Notes: a model not told the origin generated them from the sequence alone. A DNA stretch of 19,711 nt from DATKEU01 sp035544495 (GCA_035544495.1 DATKEU010000034.1:1-19711); one strand, 5' to 3'. Positions 1 through 7,648 are shown, numbered from the stretch's first letter. Numbers and translations are program-made.

Positions 1-25
1 GCCGGGGCGGCTGAGGCGGCGGCGG

Positions 26-709
26 ATGCGGGCCCCGACGCAAGAGGATCTCTACGCCGTGCTGGGAGTGGCGGCGGCCGCCAGCGCGGGCGAGATCCGG
101 CGCGCGTATCGCCTGCTGGCCCTGCGCTTTCACCCCGACCGCGCCGGGCCGGCCGCGACCGCGCAGTTCCAGCGCATCGCCGCGGCATACCGCGTGCTGT
201 CCGACGGCGACGCGCGCGCGCAGTACGACCGCGGGCGCGGCCCCGGTGGTCCGGCGCGCGCCGGCGCGGCGAGCGGCGGCGGCGATCCGCGAGATCCCGA
301 CTTCGCCGGCCCTTACCGCGAGCGGCGCCATGTCACCTTCGGCGGCACCAGCGCCGGCCCGCACGTCATCGATCGCGTCAGCGGCCCGCTGGAGCGGCTG
401 ATGGCCGAGGCGATCGTCCGGCGCCAGAGCGACGGTTCGCTGGACCTGCGGCTCACCGCAGCCGAGGTCCAGCGCGGCGGCACCGCCGCCATCACCCTCC
501 CCTGCCGCATCCCCTGCACCACCTGCGGCGGCGTCGCCGAGAGCAACCGGCTGTGGTGCGCGCGCTGCCAGTTCGCGGGAACCATCGTCGAGGACGTCAC
601 CATCTGCATCGCCATCCCGCCCCACGTGCGCGACGGCACCGGCTTTCGCGTCACCGTCGACCCCACCGGCGAGGCGCCTTCGCTGCGCCTGCGCGTGCGG
701 CACGGCTAG
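26..709 (+). CDS. DnaJ-like J-domain protein with a reduced zinc motif
   Basis: 227-residue protein. Residues 8-68 form a J domain with the diagnostic HPD tripeptide at 36-38, which stimulates DnaK (Hsp70) ATPase in this family. A Gly/Ala-rich linker (about 69-95) follows. A beta-rich C-terminal part (about 138-225) resembles the DnaJ substrate-binding domain. Inside it lie two CxxC pairs (Cys164/167 and Cys178/181) instead of the four CxxCxGxG repeats of true DnaJ, so one zinc site at most is expected. It is shorter than DnaJ (about 370 residues), so it is probably an accessory co-chaperone. The ATG at 26 follows a purine-rich GAGGCGG stretch. The gene is convergent with the antiporter gene, 13 bp away. 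The J domain is certain; the client role is unknown. Confidence 0.85.
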   Translation: MRAPTQEDLYAVLGVAAAASAGEIRRAYRLLALRFHPDRAGPAATAQFQRIAAAYRVLSDGDARAQYDRGRGPGGPARAGAASGGGDPRDPDFAGPYRERRHVTFGGTSAGPHVIDRVSGPLERLMAEAIVRRQSDGSLDLRLTAAEVQRGGTAAITLPCRIPCTTCGGVAESNRLWCARCQFAGTIVEDVTICIAIPPHVRDGTGFRVTVDPTGEAPSLRLRVRHG

Positions 710-710
710 T

Positions 711-722
711 CAGCGCGCGCTG
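711..722. terminator. 12-bp perfect palindrome filling the convergent intergenic gap
   Basis: CAGCGCGCGCTG fills almost the whole 13-bp gap between the stop codons of the DnaJ-like gene (plus) and the antiporter gene (minus). It could form a short hairpin in either transcript and act as a compact bidirectional end. There is no T-run on either side, so intrinsic termination is only a guess. Confidence 0.25.
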
Positions 723-2063
723 TCAGAAGAATATGCGGCTGACGAGACCGAAGAGCGGGAGCAGGATCGCGGCCGACCAGAGCGTGTAACCGAAGAAGCT
801 GGGCATGTGCACGTGGTGCTGCTCCGCGATCGCCTTGACCATGAAGTTGGGACCGTTGCCGATGTACGTGTTCGCCCCCATGAACACCGACCCGCAAGCC
901 ACCGCGGCCAGGAGCTGTTCGCCGGTCGGGTGAACCGCCAGCATGCCGAGGTTCGCCGCCGACAGGAGGCCCGCGCCATGATCGGCGACGCCCGTGGCCA
1001 GGGACGCGAACGTCAGGTACGTCGGCGCGTTGTCGAGCACGCTGGAGAGCGCGCCCGCCGCCCAGAAGAACTGCCAGGGCTGGGTGACGCCCAGGGTGGC
1101 GCCGCGCTCCTCGAGGAACGACAGCGCCGGCACCATGGTGATGAAGATGCCGACGAAGACCACGCCCACCTCGACGATGGGCGCCCACGAGAACCGGTTG
1201 GCGTCGTGGATCGCGCGCGCGGTGGTGCGGTACGACGCGGCCGCCAGCGCGACCATCACCACCACCTGGGCGACGCAACGAAGGTGCGCGTTCGGCAGCA
1301 GCGTCGGTCCCCAGGTCCCGCACGCGAACACGGTCAGCACGATCCCCGCCAGCCAGACGATGTTCAGGGATCCCTCGATGCGCAGCGGCTCCTTGGCGGG
1401 CGCGGATGGGCCGGGGAGCGGCGCATGGCCGCCGTCGCGACGGAAGGCGCGCACATCGAACAGCGCGAACAGCAGCAGCAGAATGCCGTTCACCATCGCC
1501 CACGGCGCCGCCAGGCGCAGCGTCCAGGTGAACGGGACCCCCCGCAAGAACCCGAGAAAAAGCGGTGGATCGCCGAGCGGCGTCAGCATCCCCGCGCCGT
1601 TCGAAACGGTGAAGATGAAGAACACCACCAGATGGGTCAGGTGCTTGCGCCGCTCGTTAGCGCGGAGCATGGGCCGTATGAGCAGCGCCGACGCGCCGGT
1701 GGTGCCGACCACGCTGGCCAGCAGGGCGCCCGCGACCATGAACGCCGTGTTCACCGCCGGCGTTCCGGTCGGCGATCCGCGCAGGTAGATCCCGCCCGAG
1801 ATGACGAACAGCGCGCCCAAGAGCGCGATGAACGAGACGTACTCGAGCGCCGTCTGCGCCAGCAGCGCGCCGCCGCCCGGGCGCCCGAGGAGGTGCGCGA
1901 TCACCGGCGCGCCCAGCAGCAGCCCCAGCAAGAGCTTGTTGCGGTTGCTCTCCCAGAATCGCCCGAAGAAAAGCGGCAAGAGGGCGATCAGCAGCAGATA
2001 CGCGGCGAAAGGCAGCACCGCCCACACGGGGGTGGCGAAGACGGCTTCCGCGGCGCGTGACAT
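723..2063 (-). CDS. Putative Na+/H+ antiporter or citrate-type permease (ion transporter superfamily)
   Basis: 446-residue polytopic membrane protein with about 11-12 hydrophobic segments. The GAGMLTPLGDPPLFLGFLRG stretch in the middle and a matching late segment with GANTYIGNGPNF are re-entrant-loop signatures typical of the ArsB/NhaD/CitMHS ion-transporter superfamily. The length fits the family. The likely activity is sodium:proton exchange, but substrate cannot be read from sequence and a dicarboxylate or citrate role is possible. The ATG at 2063 lies 19 bp after the universal stress protein stop, so the two are probably co-transcribed. It is the last gene of the amt1 block. The linkage hints at handling of ion or pH load during ammonium transport, which is inference. 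Confidence 0.75.
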   Translation of the reverse strand: MSRAAEAVFATPVWAVLPFAAYLLLIALLPLFFGRFWESNRNKLLLGLLLGAPVIAHLLGRPGGGALLAQTALEYVSFIALLGALFVISGGIYLRGSPTGTPAVNTAFMVAGALLASVVGTTGASALLIRPMLRANERRKHLTHLVVFFIFTVSNGAGMLTPLGDPPLFLGFLRGVPFTWTLRLAAPWAMVNGILLLLFALFDVRAFRRDGGHAPLPGPSAPAKEPLRIEGSLNIVWLAGIVLTVFACGTWGPTLLPNAHLRCVAQVVVMVALAAASYRTTARAIHDANRFSWAPIVEVGVVFVGIFITMVPALSFLEERGATLGVTQPWQFFWAAGALSSVLDNAPTYLTFASLATGVADHGAGLLSAANLGMLAVHPTGEQLLAAVACGSVFMGANTYIGNGPNFMVKAIAEQHHVHMPSFFGYTLWSAAILLPLFGLVSRIFF

Positions 2064-2082
2064 TGCCTGATTGCCTTGCCTT

Positions 2083-2919
2083 TCAGTGTTGCAGGAAAAG
2101 AGAGATGGTCGTCTTGTCGATCAGATCCGTGGTCACCGATCCCCACACCCGCTCGACCAGGCGGCAGCCGGCGTAGGCCCCCATCACCATGGCGTCGGCG
2201 CCCAGCTTGACGGCGGTCTCCAGCAGCGCGACGGGGATCGTTTCCACCGAGACGATGTTGTGCAACGCCGCCTCGAAGCCACGCTGCTTCAGCTCCGCGA
2301 CAGCCCTGTCGGCCATCTCCCAGGCGGTGGCGCCATCGTCGTCGACGGTGGCCACGTGCAGCTCCAGGTCGCGCGCCAGGCCGCTGTCGGTGAAGCTGGC
2401 GATGGCCCGCTTGGCGGCGCTGCTGCCGTCGTAGGCGATCACCACGCGCTTCCAGACGGGCTGCCCCGCCGCCGGCACCAAAATGGTCGGCTTCTTCGAT
2501 CGGTGCAGGACATAGCTGCGGGTGGCCGGATCTTCATCCTCGGTCTCGAAGTGAAAGTTGGCGTCGCGGCCCATGACGCTGAGATCGAAGGCCTGCATCT
2601 CGCGCAGGATGCTGCTGCCGGCCTTGCCGATGATCTGGCGCGTCTCCGCGACGACGTTCGCGGCGCGGCACAGGCGATCGAAGGCGCCCAGGCACTTGGC
2701 CGCGTTCGCCCTCGCCTCCGCCAGCAGGGCCTCGTCGCGCTCGTGCTTGAAGCTCGCGCCGCCGATGCTGGTGGCGGCCCCGGCGCGAATGTTCGGCTCG
2801 TCGATGACGGCCAGGCCACAGAGCTGCGCGCCTTGGGCCTTGACGATCTGCAACGCCGTCTTCGCGGCCGCTTCGGTGCTGGCTGAACTCTCCAAGCAGA
2901 CCAGAACGTCTTTGATCAT
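2083..2919 (-). CDS. Universal stress protein with two tandem UspA domains
   Basis: 278 residues. The open frame runs further upstream into the Amt gene. The start is placed at the ATG at 2919 because it is preceded by AGGGG and the protein then begins MIKDVLVCLESS, a typical Usp beta-1 strand. Domain 1 spans about 1-148 and domain 2 about 152-278. Domain 2 carries VVIAYDGS at its start and MGAYAGCRLVERVWGSVT near its end, matching the usual nucleotide-binding MGAYGHSR...FG(S/G)VT loop, so ATP binding is plausible there. The equivalent loop in domain 1 (VMGRDANFHFE...) is degenerate. Usp proteins are cytoplasmic stress and energy sensors. It lies between amt1 and the antiporter gene, so it may modulate those transporters; that is inference. 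Confidence 0.85.
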   Translation of the reverse strand: MIKDVLVCLESSASTEAAAKTALQIVKAQGAQLCGLAVIDEPNIRAGAATSIGGASFKHERDEALLAEARANAAKCLGAFDRLCRAANVVAETRQIIGKAGSSILREMQAFDLSVMGRDANFHFETEDEDPATRSYVLHRSKKPTILVPAAGQPVWKRVVIAYDGSSAAKRAIASFTDSGLARDLELHVATVDDDGATAWEMADRAVAELKQRGFEAALHNIVSVETIPVALLETAVKLGADAMVMGAYAGCRLVERVWGSVTTDLIDKTTISLFLQH

Positions 2920-2936
2920 GACCCCTGCAAGATAAA

Positions 2937-2966
2937 GGCTGGGCCCCGCGTCCGCGAGGCCCAGCC
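2937..2966 (-). terminator. Stem-loop between amt1 and the universal stress gene
   Basis: A 9-bp perfect stem (2937-2945 with 2958-2966) continues as a short inner CGC stem and encloses a 4-base loop. It lies between the amt1 stop (2993) and the usp start (2919). Downstream on the minus strand there is only CTTT, so a partial terminator or processing/stability hairpin that lowers downstream expression fits better than a full terminator. Confidence 0.5.
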
Positions 2967-2992
2967 CGATGATGACGACGCTGCGCCGCTTT

Positions 2993-4699
2993 CTAGACGC
3001 TGCCCAGCGACGGGACGGCCTTCTTCGCGGCCGCCACCTGCGTGGCGGGGACGTCGGCCGGTGCGATGTGCTCGACGAACTCCGGGTAGCCGGCCAGGCC
3101 CATTTCCGGAACGTCGAGGCCGGCGATCTCGACCTCGGCCGGAACGCGGTTCGAGCCCAGCACCTTGCCGACGACCCAGAAGGCCAGGCCGCCCACCACC
3201 ACGTTCCAGGCGATGCCGACACCCGTCTCGATCAGCTGCGCGACCAGCTGCTTCGAATCGCCGTAGAAGAGGCCCGTGACGCCGCGGCCGGCGACCCCCA
3301 GGTAGTCGGTTGCGCCGACGCCGTTCCAGCCCTGGCCGTAGCTGCCGTCGGAGAAGAGGCCGACGGCGATGAGGCCCCAGGCGCCATTGACGCCGTGAAC
3401 GCTGATGGCGCCGACCGGATCGTCGACCTGCACGCGGTCGAAGAAGAAGACGCTGACGACGACCAGCACACCGGCGACGGCGCCGATGATGAACGCGCCC
3501 ACCGGCGTGACGAAAGCGCAGGGCGAGGTGATCGCCACCAGACCCGCCAGCATGCTGTTGCACATCATGCTGGGATCGGGCTTGCCATAGCGCATCCACA
3601 TGTAAACGACGCCGAACAGCGTCGCCGACATGCCGGCGATCATCGTGTTGGCGGCGACGATGCCGATGCGCCCGTCGGAGCCGGCCAGCGAGCTGCCGGC
3701 GTTGAAGCCGAACCAGCCGAAGGCCAGGATGAACGTGCCAAGCTGCACCATCGGGATGTGGTGCGGGAGGATCGGGTTCACCTTGCCGTCGGGACCGTAC
3801 TTGCCGATGCGCGGCCCGATCAGATAGGCGGTGATGAACGCCAGCGCACCGCCTTGCAAGTGCACGACGCCAGAGCCGGCGTAGTCGACGGCGCCGTGCC
3901 CCAGCCCCAGACGATAACCGATCTGCGCCAGCCAGCCGCCGCCCCACACCCAGCAGCCGAACACCGGGTAAATGAACGCGCCGACGATGATGCTGAAGAT
4001 GAAGAAGCTCTTGAAGCTCCAGCGCTCGGCGCAGGCGCCGGTGACGATGGTCGCCGTGGTGTCCATGAAGACCATCATGAACAGGAAGAGGACGATGACG
4101 CTGGCGTCGTAGCCGTTCCCGGTCAGGAAAAACCCGGTGGTGCCCAGGAGCCCCCAGCCATGGTCGCCATTCACGGCCGAGCCGACGGTGAGCATCGAGC
4201 TCAGCGTGGGCACGCCGCCCAGCGACGCCGGGCCGCCGATCGCCGTGCCGTTGAGACCGCCGCACATGAAGGCGAAGCCGCACACGAAGAAGCCGAACAT
4301 GCCGAGCCCGTAGACCAGGAAGTTCATCGACATCGTGTGGGCGGCGTTCTTGGCCCGGATGAGGCCCGTCTCCACCAGCGCGAAGCCCGCTTGCATGAAC
4401 ATGACCAGGAAGCCCGCAACCAGCGTCCAGACGAAGTTGACCGAATAGATGCCGTGCGAGGCCGCCTGCGCCACCGCGTCGACGGCGACGGCCAGATCCT
4501 TGGTGGTCGCCTTGTCCGGCGCCGGTTTGGTGTAGCCGGGCACCGAGAACGCCGTCGGAGTGTTCTGGAAGGCGCCCGTCTTGTCGGGAGCCGGTGGCGC
4601 GTCTGCCAGCGCGCTGCTGGCTGTGACGCTGACCAGCGCCACGGCCAGCGCCATGGCCGCCAGCCAGCGTCGTTGACGAATGTTGCGGATGTTGGACAT
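2993..4699 (-). CDS. amt: Ammonium transporter, Amt family (paralog 1)
   Basis: 568 residues. The ATG at 4699 is chosen over one 13 codons upstream because GAGAGG lies about 10 bp before it. Residues 1-32 look like a signal sequence ending ALA, as in many Amt proteins. A Pro/Ala/Lys-rich periplasmic linker (33-78) follows, then an eleven-helix Amt core (about 85-515). The pore residues are recognisable: Asp272 and His280 in DYAGSGVVH and His435 in AISVHGVNGAWG form the ammonium-binding Asp and twin-His pair. The C-terminal tail (GLDVPEMGLAGYPE, 527-540) is the conserved cytoplasmic segment that contacts PII in this family. The segment MFMQAGFALVETGL differs from the FYGGLVRGKN type of paralog 3, so it is another Amt lineage. 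It lies 45 bp after the small membrane-protein gene. Confidence 0.93.
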   Translation of the reverse strand: MSNIRNIRQRRWLAAMALAVALVSVTASSALADAPPAPDKTGAFQNTPTAFSVPGYTKPAPDKATTKDLAVAVDAVAQAASHGIYSVNFVWTLVAGFLVMFMQAGFALVETGLIRAKNAAHTMSMNFLVYGLGMFGFFVCGFAFMCGGLNGTAIGGPASLGGVPTLSSMLTVGSAVNGDHGWGLLGTTGFFLTGNGYDASVIVLFLFMMVFMDTTATIVTGACAERWSFKSFFIFSIIVGAFIYPVFGCWVWGGGWLAQIGYRLGLGHGAVDYAGSGVVHLQGGALAFITAYLIGPRIGKYGPDGKVNPILPHHIPMVQLGTFILAFGWFGFNAGSSLAGSDGRIGIVAANTMIAGMSATLFGVVYMWMRYGKPDPSMMCNSMLAGLVAITSPCAFVTPVGAFIIGAVAGVLVVVSVFFFDRVQVDDPVGAISVHGVNGAWGLIAVGLFSDGSYGQGWNGVGATDYLGVAGRGVTGLFYGDSKQLVAQLIETGVGIAWNVVVGGLAFWVVGKVLGSNRVPAEVEIAGLDVPEMGLAGYPEFVEHIAPADVPATQVAAAKKAVPSLGSV

Positions 4700-4744
4700 G
4701 TGTCTTTTACCTCTCGCCTGTTGTTGAAGTTGGGCCACTCGCTC

Positions 4745-4939
4745 TCACCACGCTGGCGGGTTCAAACGCCGCTTCAATCTGGCCGCCCACATCGCCCCGA
4801 AGATCGCCCCCACCTGCATCATCAGGAAGAATCCGGCAGCCAGCGCCCATGCGCGGCCCAGCGCGAAAAACAGCGCGACGACCACCATGGCGATGAACAC
4901 CTGCATGCTGCCGAACGTCTTCCGGTACTGCTCCCACAT
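4745..4939 (-). CDS. Small two-helix membrane protein heading the amt1 block
   Basis: 64 residues. The ATG at 4939 has a near-ideal AGGAGG six bases upstream, strong evidence that this small frame is translated. There are two hydrophobic helices (about 12-31 and 33-51) joined by a tight turn, and a basic end (ARLKRRLNPPAW), giving both termini in the cytoplasm by the positive-inside rule. No enzyme motif is present. It sits directly upstream of amt1 in the same direction with a 45-bp gap, so co-expression is likely. The function is unknown. An accessory subunit or regulator of the Amt channel is conceivable, but a general small membrane protein of unrelated role cannot be excluded. Confidence 0.75.
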   Translation of the reverse strand: MWEQYRKTFGSMQVFIAMVVVALFFALGRAWALAAGFFLMMQVGAIFGAMWAARLKRRLNPPAW

Positions 4940-4993
4940 GAGTGACCTCCTGATTTCCTTCGAGCACTCTAGAAGCGTTTGGTTAACAGGTGA

Positions 4994-5007
4994 TTTCGCG
5001 CGCGAAA
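4994..5007. promoter_or_regulatory. 14-bp perfect palindrome upstream of the amt1 block
   Basis: TTTCGCGCGCGAAA lies 55 bp upstream of the small membrane-protein start, in a locally AT-richer non-coding stretch. It is symmetric and longer than expected by chance, so an operator for a dimeric regulator is possible. No known consensus was matched. Confidence 0.3.
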
Positions 5008-5087
5008 AACATTTGTAACTTTGACGAGGGAGCGCACGGCCGGCGGGAAAAGGGCTGGGAAATCCCGGGAATACGATCGTCGCGCCA

Positions 5088-5103
5088 AGCCATCACCTGG
5101 CCA
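5088..5103 (-). promoter_or_regulatory. Candidate sigma-54 (-24/-12) promoter for the amt1 block
   Basis: On the minus strand TGGCCAGGTGATGGCT has GG (5102-5101) and GC (5090-5089) with the required 10-base spacing. It keeps TGGC and T-GC-T of the TGGCACG-N4-TTGCW consensus. It lies about 150 bp before the first start codon, in the 262-bp gap after the zinc-ribbon gene. The match is moderate and the implied leader is long (about 140 nt), so confidence is limited. A TCGACGC half-site identical to one arm of the amt3 dyad lies upstream at 5124-5130. Confidence 0.3.
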
Positions 5104-5201
5104 GCGAATCGCGCGGTACTCCATCGACGCAAACGGCCCCTCCGGACGGGCGGTGCCGCGCCGAAGGGCCCGATTGGCGGGCAGAGCTCAGACGTTCGCC
5201 G

Positions 5202-5549
5202 TCAGCCCTTCGCTTCCAGTTGCAGGGTCAATCGGGCGGCGGTCGTTGCGCCAAGTCCGATACCGAGGGCCGCCACCGCGATTCCAGCGGCGAAGGCGGC
5301 TTTCGAGGCGTGGCCGGCGCTGACGATCCACTGGAACGGGAATAGCATCGCCAGCACCATCCCCAGCATCCCGCCGACGATCGACGCCATCTTGCAAGCG
5401 TTCGATAGATCGAAATGCCCGCCGCACGCCTGGCAAGTCAGGACGCGTTTGTTGTCGCGAGAGGGAAGGAGCTTCCACCAGGGAAGACCGACCGATTGCC
5501 GACAACGCGGGCAAGCGTCCCTTGGCTGGCGCATTGTGGGATCTGCCAT
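5202..5549 (-). CDS. Hypothetical zinc-ribbon, two-helix membrane protein
   Basis: 115 residues from the ATG at 5549. This start is preferred over one four codons upstream because GAGG lies just before it, while the upstream ATG has no ribosome site. Residues 13-42 hold two Cys pairs, CPRC (13/16) and CQAC (39/42), spaced as in a zinc ribbon. A short linker follows, then two transmembrane helices (about 55-77 and 83-105). Proteins of this design are common and uncharacterised. The ribbon would face the cytoplasm. It is divergent from the gene at 5628, with 78 bp between the starts, so the two may share a control region. No specific function is assigned. Confidence 0.65.
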   Translation of the reverse strand: MADPTMRQPRDACPRCRQSVGLPWWKLLPSRDNKRVLTCQACGGHFDLSNACKMASIVGGMLGMVLAMLFPFQWIVSAGHASKAAFAAGIAVAALGIGLGATTAARLTLQLEAKG

Positions 5550-5627
5550 GACGGGCCTCATTTATTGGGAAAGGTGCTGTCGCGATTGTCTTGCGTACGG
5601 CCATGAACTCAACAACGATAGCCGCCC

Positions 5628-6398
5628 GTGAAGCTCGGAGTTTTCGTCGATCAGGACACCACCCGCTATTGTTATTTGCGTCTCCGGCGCCTCAAGGCGG
5701 CGGTCAAGGACCCGAAGATCGTGGACGCGCTTGCCCAGACGCTCGAGGTCGCTGGTGTCTCCGGCAAGCAGAAGATGCCAGCGATCGAGCGGCGAATCGA
5801 AGAGCTGCGCCGCAGCGGGGACTCCATCTGGTCCGAGATCCCAGCCCCCGAAGTCATGGCTGCTTCCATGTTCAAGTCCCGGAACGTCGCCCCGGAGGTG
5901 ATCGACCAGCTCTTCGCGAGGGTCGCGCGGGTGCAAGATCTGGCGGCGCCCCTGGTCGCCTGGCTGAACCTGGCCGGTCTGACGCCTTATGAGGGCGGAG
6001 CGCCGGGGACAGGCCGGGCGAACGTCGTCGGGTATCGAGGCGGAGCATTCCTGGCGGGCGCGCGGATCGTCGGCATCGAGGCGACGAACGACGTGGCCGC
6101 GCTCGGCAACGCGCTGGACGAGAAGAAGCCGTCGCGGGAACAGACCCACGCCTCGTACATCGCGTGCACGCCCGCGCTGGCTGCCGAGTTCCTCTGGGCA
6201 AATGCCAGCCGGGCTGGGAACAAGAGATGGGACGCGGATGCGCTTCTGCGTCGATTGCAAGCGTCCGGGTGCGGGCTGCTGCTCGTCGAGGGCGACGCCG
6301 TGGCGCAAGCGATTCTGCCAAAGGAACGCCGGCTGACCAGCGCGGAGATCGCCCAGCTTTCGACCACCATCCACTCGACCAGCAAGGTCGTGAAGTAG
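5628..6398 (+). CDS. Hypothetical protein resembling a degenerate PD-(D/E)XK nuclease fold
   Basis: 256 residues, starting at a GTG with no clear ribosome site, so the start is uncertain. The N-terminal half is helical and charged. From about residue 105 the order helix, then NVVGYR (132-137), then ARIVGIEATND (145-155), then THASYIACTP (173-182), then a late LLLVEGD strand resembles the alpha-beta core of restriction-endonuclease-like domains (D...ExK followed by a strand and helix). The expected catalytic Asp is Asn132 and the expected Lys is Thr153, so if the fold is right this is a non-catalytic member. The fold assignment is from pattern memory and needs a profile search. Coding is supported by length and codon composition. 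It converges with the arrestin-like pair, with a 34-bp gap. Confidence 0.6.
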   Translation: MKLGVFVDQDTTRYCYLRLRRLKAAVKDPKIVDALAQTLEVAGVSGKQKMPAIERRIEELRRSGDSIWSEIPAPEVMAASMFKSRNVAPEVIDQLFARVARVQDLAAPLVAWLNLAGLTPYEGGAPGTGRANVVGYRGGAFLAGARIVGIEATNDVAALGNALDEKKPSREQTHASYIACTPALAAEFLWANASRAGNKRWDADALLRRLQASGCGLLLVEGDAVAQAILPKERRLTSAEIAQLSTTIHSTSKVVK

Positions 6399-6432
6399 CG
6401 GCGGACAACGGCGGGGACTCTGAAGGCGCTGG

Positions 6433-6825
6433 CTACCCACCCGCCGCCGCCGTTCTGACGTCGATCGCCTCGCCGTCCGGCGCGACGGTGAGTTCGACCG
6501 AGGCCTTCTCCTCGCCCGGCAAGGCCACCAGCTGCAATCTCCAGACGAGCGAGGTCAGATTGCCGCGAAAACTGTACGGAGCCGTTGGCAACGTGAAGGC
6601 AAATGGCCGGCGCTCGGCGGCGCGCGGCTTATCGAATGAAATGACGTTCGCAATCTTGAAGTCCCGCCCGCCCGGGCCGTAGCTGGCCCACGTGAGCCGC
6701 AGCTCGAGCCCGGCCGGGGCCACCCGCGCCAGCCACGCCGCCGTGCCGCCCACGCGCGCGCCAGGCTCGAAGGCGGCGCGCCCCTCATCGAGCTCGATGT
6801 GGAGCACGATGGCCATGTCGGTCAA
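6433..6825 (-). CDS. Arrestin/Spo0M-like beta-sandwich protein, second of pair
   Basis: 130 residues, almost entirely predicted beta strand, with no signal or membrane segment. It begins IVLHIELDEGRAAFEPGARVGGTAAW, the pattern of a first arrestin-like or Spo0M-like domain (strand, PG turn, GTxxW). It later has FAFTLPTAPYSFRGNLTSLVWRLQLV, matching the family pattern F-x-LP-x-x-PYSF-x-G-x-L-x-S-x-x-W. The start ATG overlaps the stop of the preceding gene by four bases (6822-6825), implying translational coupling and probably a 1:1 partner. Arrestin-fold proteins are scaffolds that bind membrane proteins in eukaryotes; bacterial members are poorly known. Family recognition is by pattern, so this is a moderate call. 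Confidence 0.65.
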   Translation of the reverse strand: MTDMAIVLHIELDEGRAAFEPGARVGGTAAWLARVAPAGLELRLTWASYGPGGRDFKIANVISFDKPRAAERRPFAFTLPTAPYSFRGNLTSLVWRLQLVALPGEEKASVELTVAPDGEAIDVRTAAAGG

Positions 6826-7295
6826 CCGGAGGCACCCACGACCGCGATGGGAAATTCTTGACGGAGAATCGTCACGGTCTTGAAGGAAGCCTCCACCATG
6901 ACTGCCCAGCGGATCTCGTTCAGCCTGCCGACGAGGGTAGGTATCGTTCGCGATGGCACCATCGCCTCGACATGGCCGCTGGCCACCGGCGATCCATCTT
7001 CGGGCGCCTGTCGATCAAGCTCGAGGGTGAGGAAGGGACGCGTCTCTGTCACGACCGAGATCCCCGTCCGGGCGCTGATCCGCCGGTGCGCAACCTCGGT
7101 CCCGACGAGCGACACGGTCACCAGCGTGACCTCCGGCGCGTCGTGCCAGATCCACCATTCGACCTCGAGCGATGATCCGGGATTCACGACGGCCGGCGCG
7201 ATCACCCGGGCCCGAGGCGTCGGGCGCGCGAACGCCCGACGGAGCCAGTCTATCAGCCAACTCTGGGAGACTGGCCGGAGCTCGGTCCTCACCAT
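6822..7295 (-). CDS. Arrestin/Spo0M-like beta-sandwich protein, first of pair
   Basis: 157 residues. After a short Arg-rich helical leader (about 1-27), residues 30-155 read VIAPAVVNPGSSLEVEWWI, then VSLVGTEVAHRR, then VPSRTIPTLVGRLNEIRWAVMVEA, then QEFPIAVV. This is the strand order of the other half of bacterial arrestin-like proteins (PG turn, L-x-G-x-E, NxIxW, ending EFPI-x-V). It starts 14 bp after the PII stop codon; no separate ribosome site is obvious, so re-initiation after glnB is likely. It overlaps the next gene by four bases. The tight order PII, arrestin-like, arrestin-like beside an Amt gene suggests a role in regulating ammonium transport or nitrogen signalling, which is inference. 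Confidence 0.65.
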   Translation of the reverse strand: MVRTELRPVSQSWLIDWLRRAFARPTPRARVIAPAVVNPGSSLEVEWWIWHDAPEVTLVTVSLVGTEVAHRRISARTGISVVTETRPFLTLELDRQAPEDGSPVASGHVEAMVPSRTIPTLVGRLNEIRWAVMVEASFKTVTILRQEFPIAVVGASG

Positions 7296-7309
7296 CGGCG
7301 GCGCGAAGC

Positions 7310-7648
7310 TCAGATCGCGTCGTCTCCCCGTTCGCCGGTGCGAATACGGACCGCTTCGTCGATCGTCGAAACGAATATCTTGCCGTCTCCGATCTTGTCG
7401 GTCTTGGCCGCCGCCGCGATTGTCGCCACCATCGTCGACACGATGGCGTCGGGGACCACGACCTCGATCTTTATCTTGGGAACAAAATCCACCTTGTACG
7501 CCGATCCCCGGAAGACCTCGGTCTTGCCGCCCGTGCGCCCAAATCCCTTGACCTCGTAGACGGTCATACCCGACGCGCCGGCTTCACGGACTCTGTCTCT
7601 GACGTCGTCGAGCTTGAACGGTTTGATGATGGCTTCGATCTTTTTCAT
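7310..7648 (-). CDS. glnB: Nitrogen regulatory protein PII (GlnB/GlnK family)
   Basis: 112 residues, the exact canonical PII length. MKKIEAIIKPFKLDDVRD opens the protein. The T-loop (about 37-55) includes RGSAY with Tyr51, the uridylylation site of proteobacterial PII. Later motifs are the B-loop region KTDKIGDGKIFV (87-98) and the C-loop TGERGDDAI. PII is a cytoplasmic trimer that senses ATP/ADP and 2-oxoglutarate and, as GlnK, plugs Amt channels. The ATG at 7648 has GGAGAG five bases upstream. It lies 247 bp downstream of amt2 and 14 bp upstream of the first arrestin-like gene. Its nearness to Amt suggests the GlnK role, but GlnB versus GlnK cannot be separated from sequence alone. Confidence 0.95.
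   Translation of the reverse strand: MKKIEAIIKPFKLDDVRDRVREAGASGMTVYEVKGFGRTGGKTEVFRGSAYKVDFVPKIKIEVVVPDAIVSTMVATIAAAAKTDKIGDGKIFVSTIDEAVRIRTGERGDDAI

Noticed and set aside
1..14. Possible end of an upstream plus-strand gene (TGA at 12-14)
   Set aside because: Only three codons would be visible; nothing supports a gene.
2969..4945. 658-codon plus-strand frame opposite amt1
   Set aside because: Antisense shadow: Asp/His/Arg-rich, low complexity and without any recognisable domain. Similar shadows lie opposite the antiporter, amt2, the kinase and GH97.
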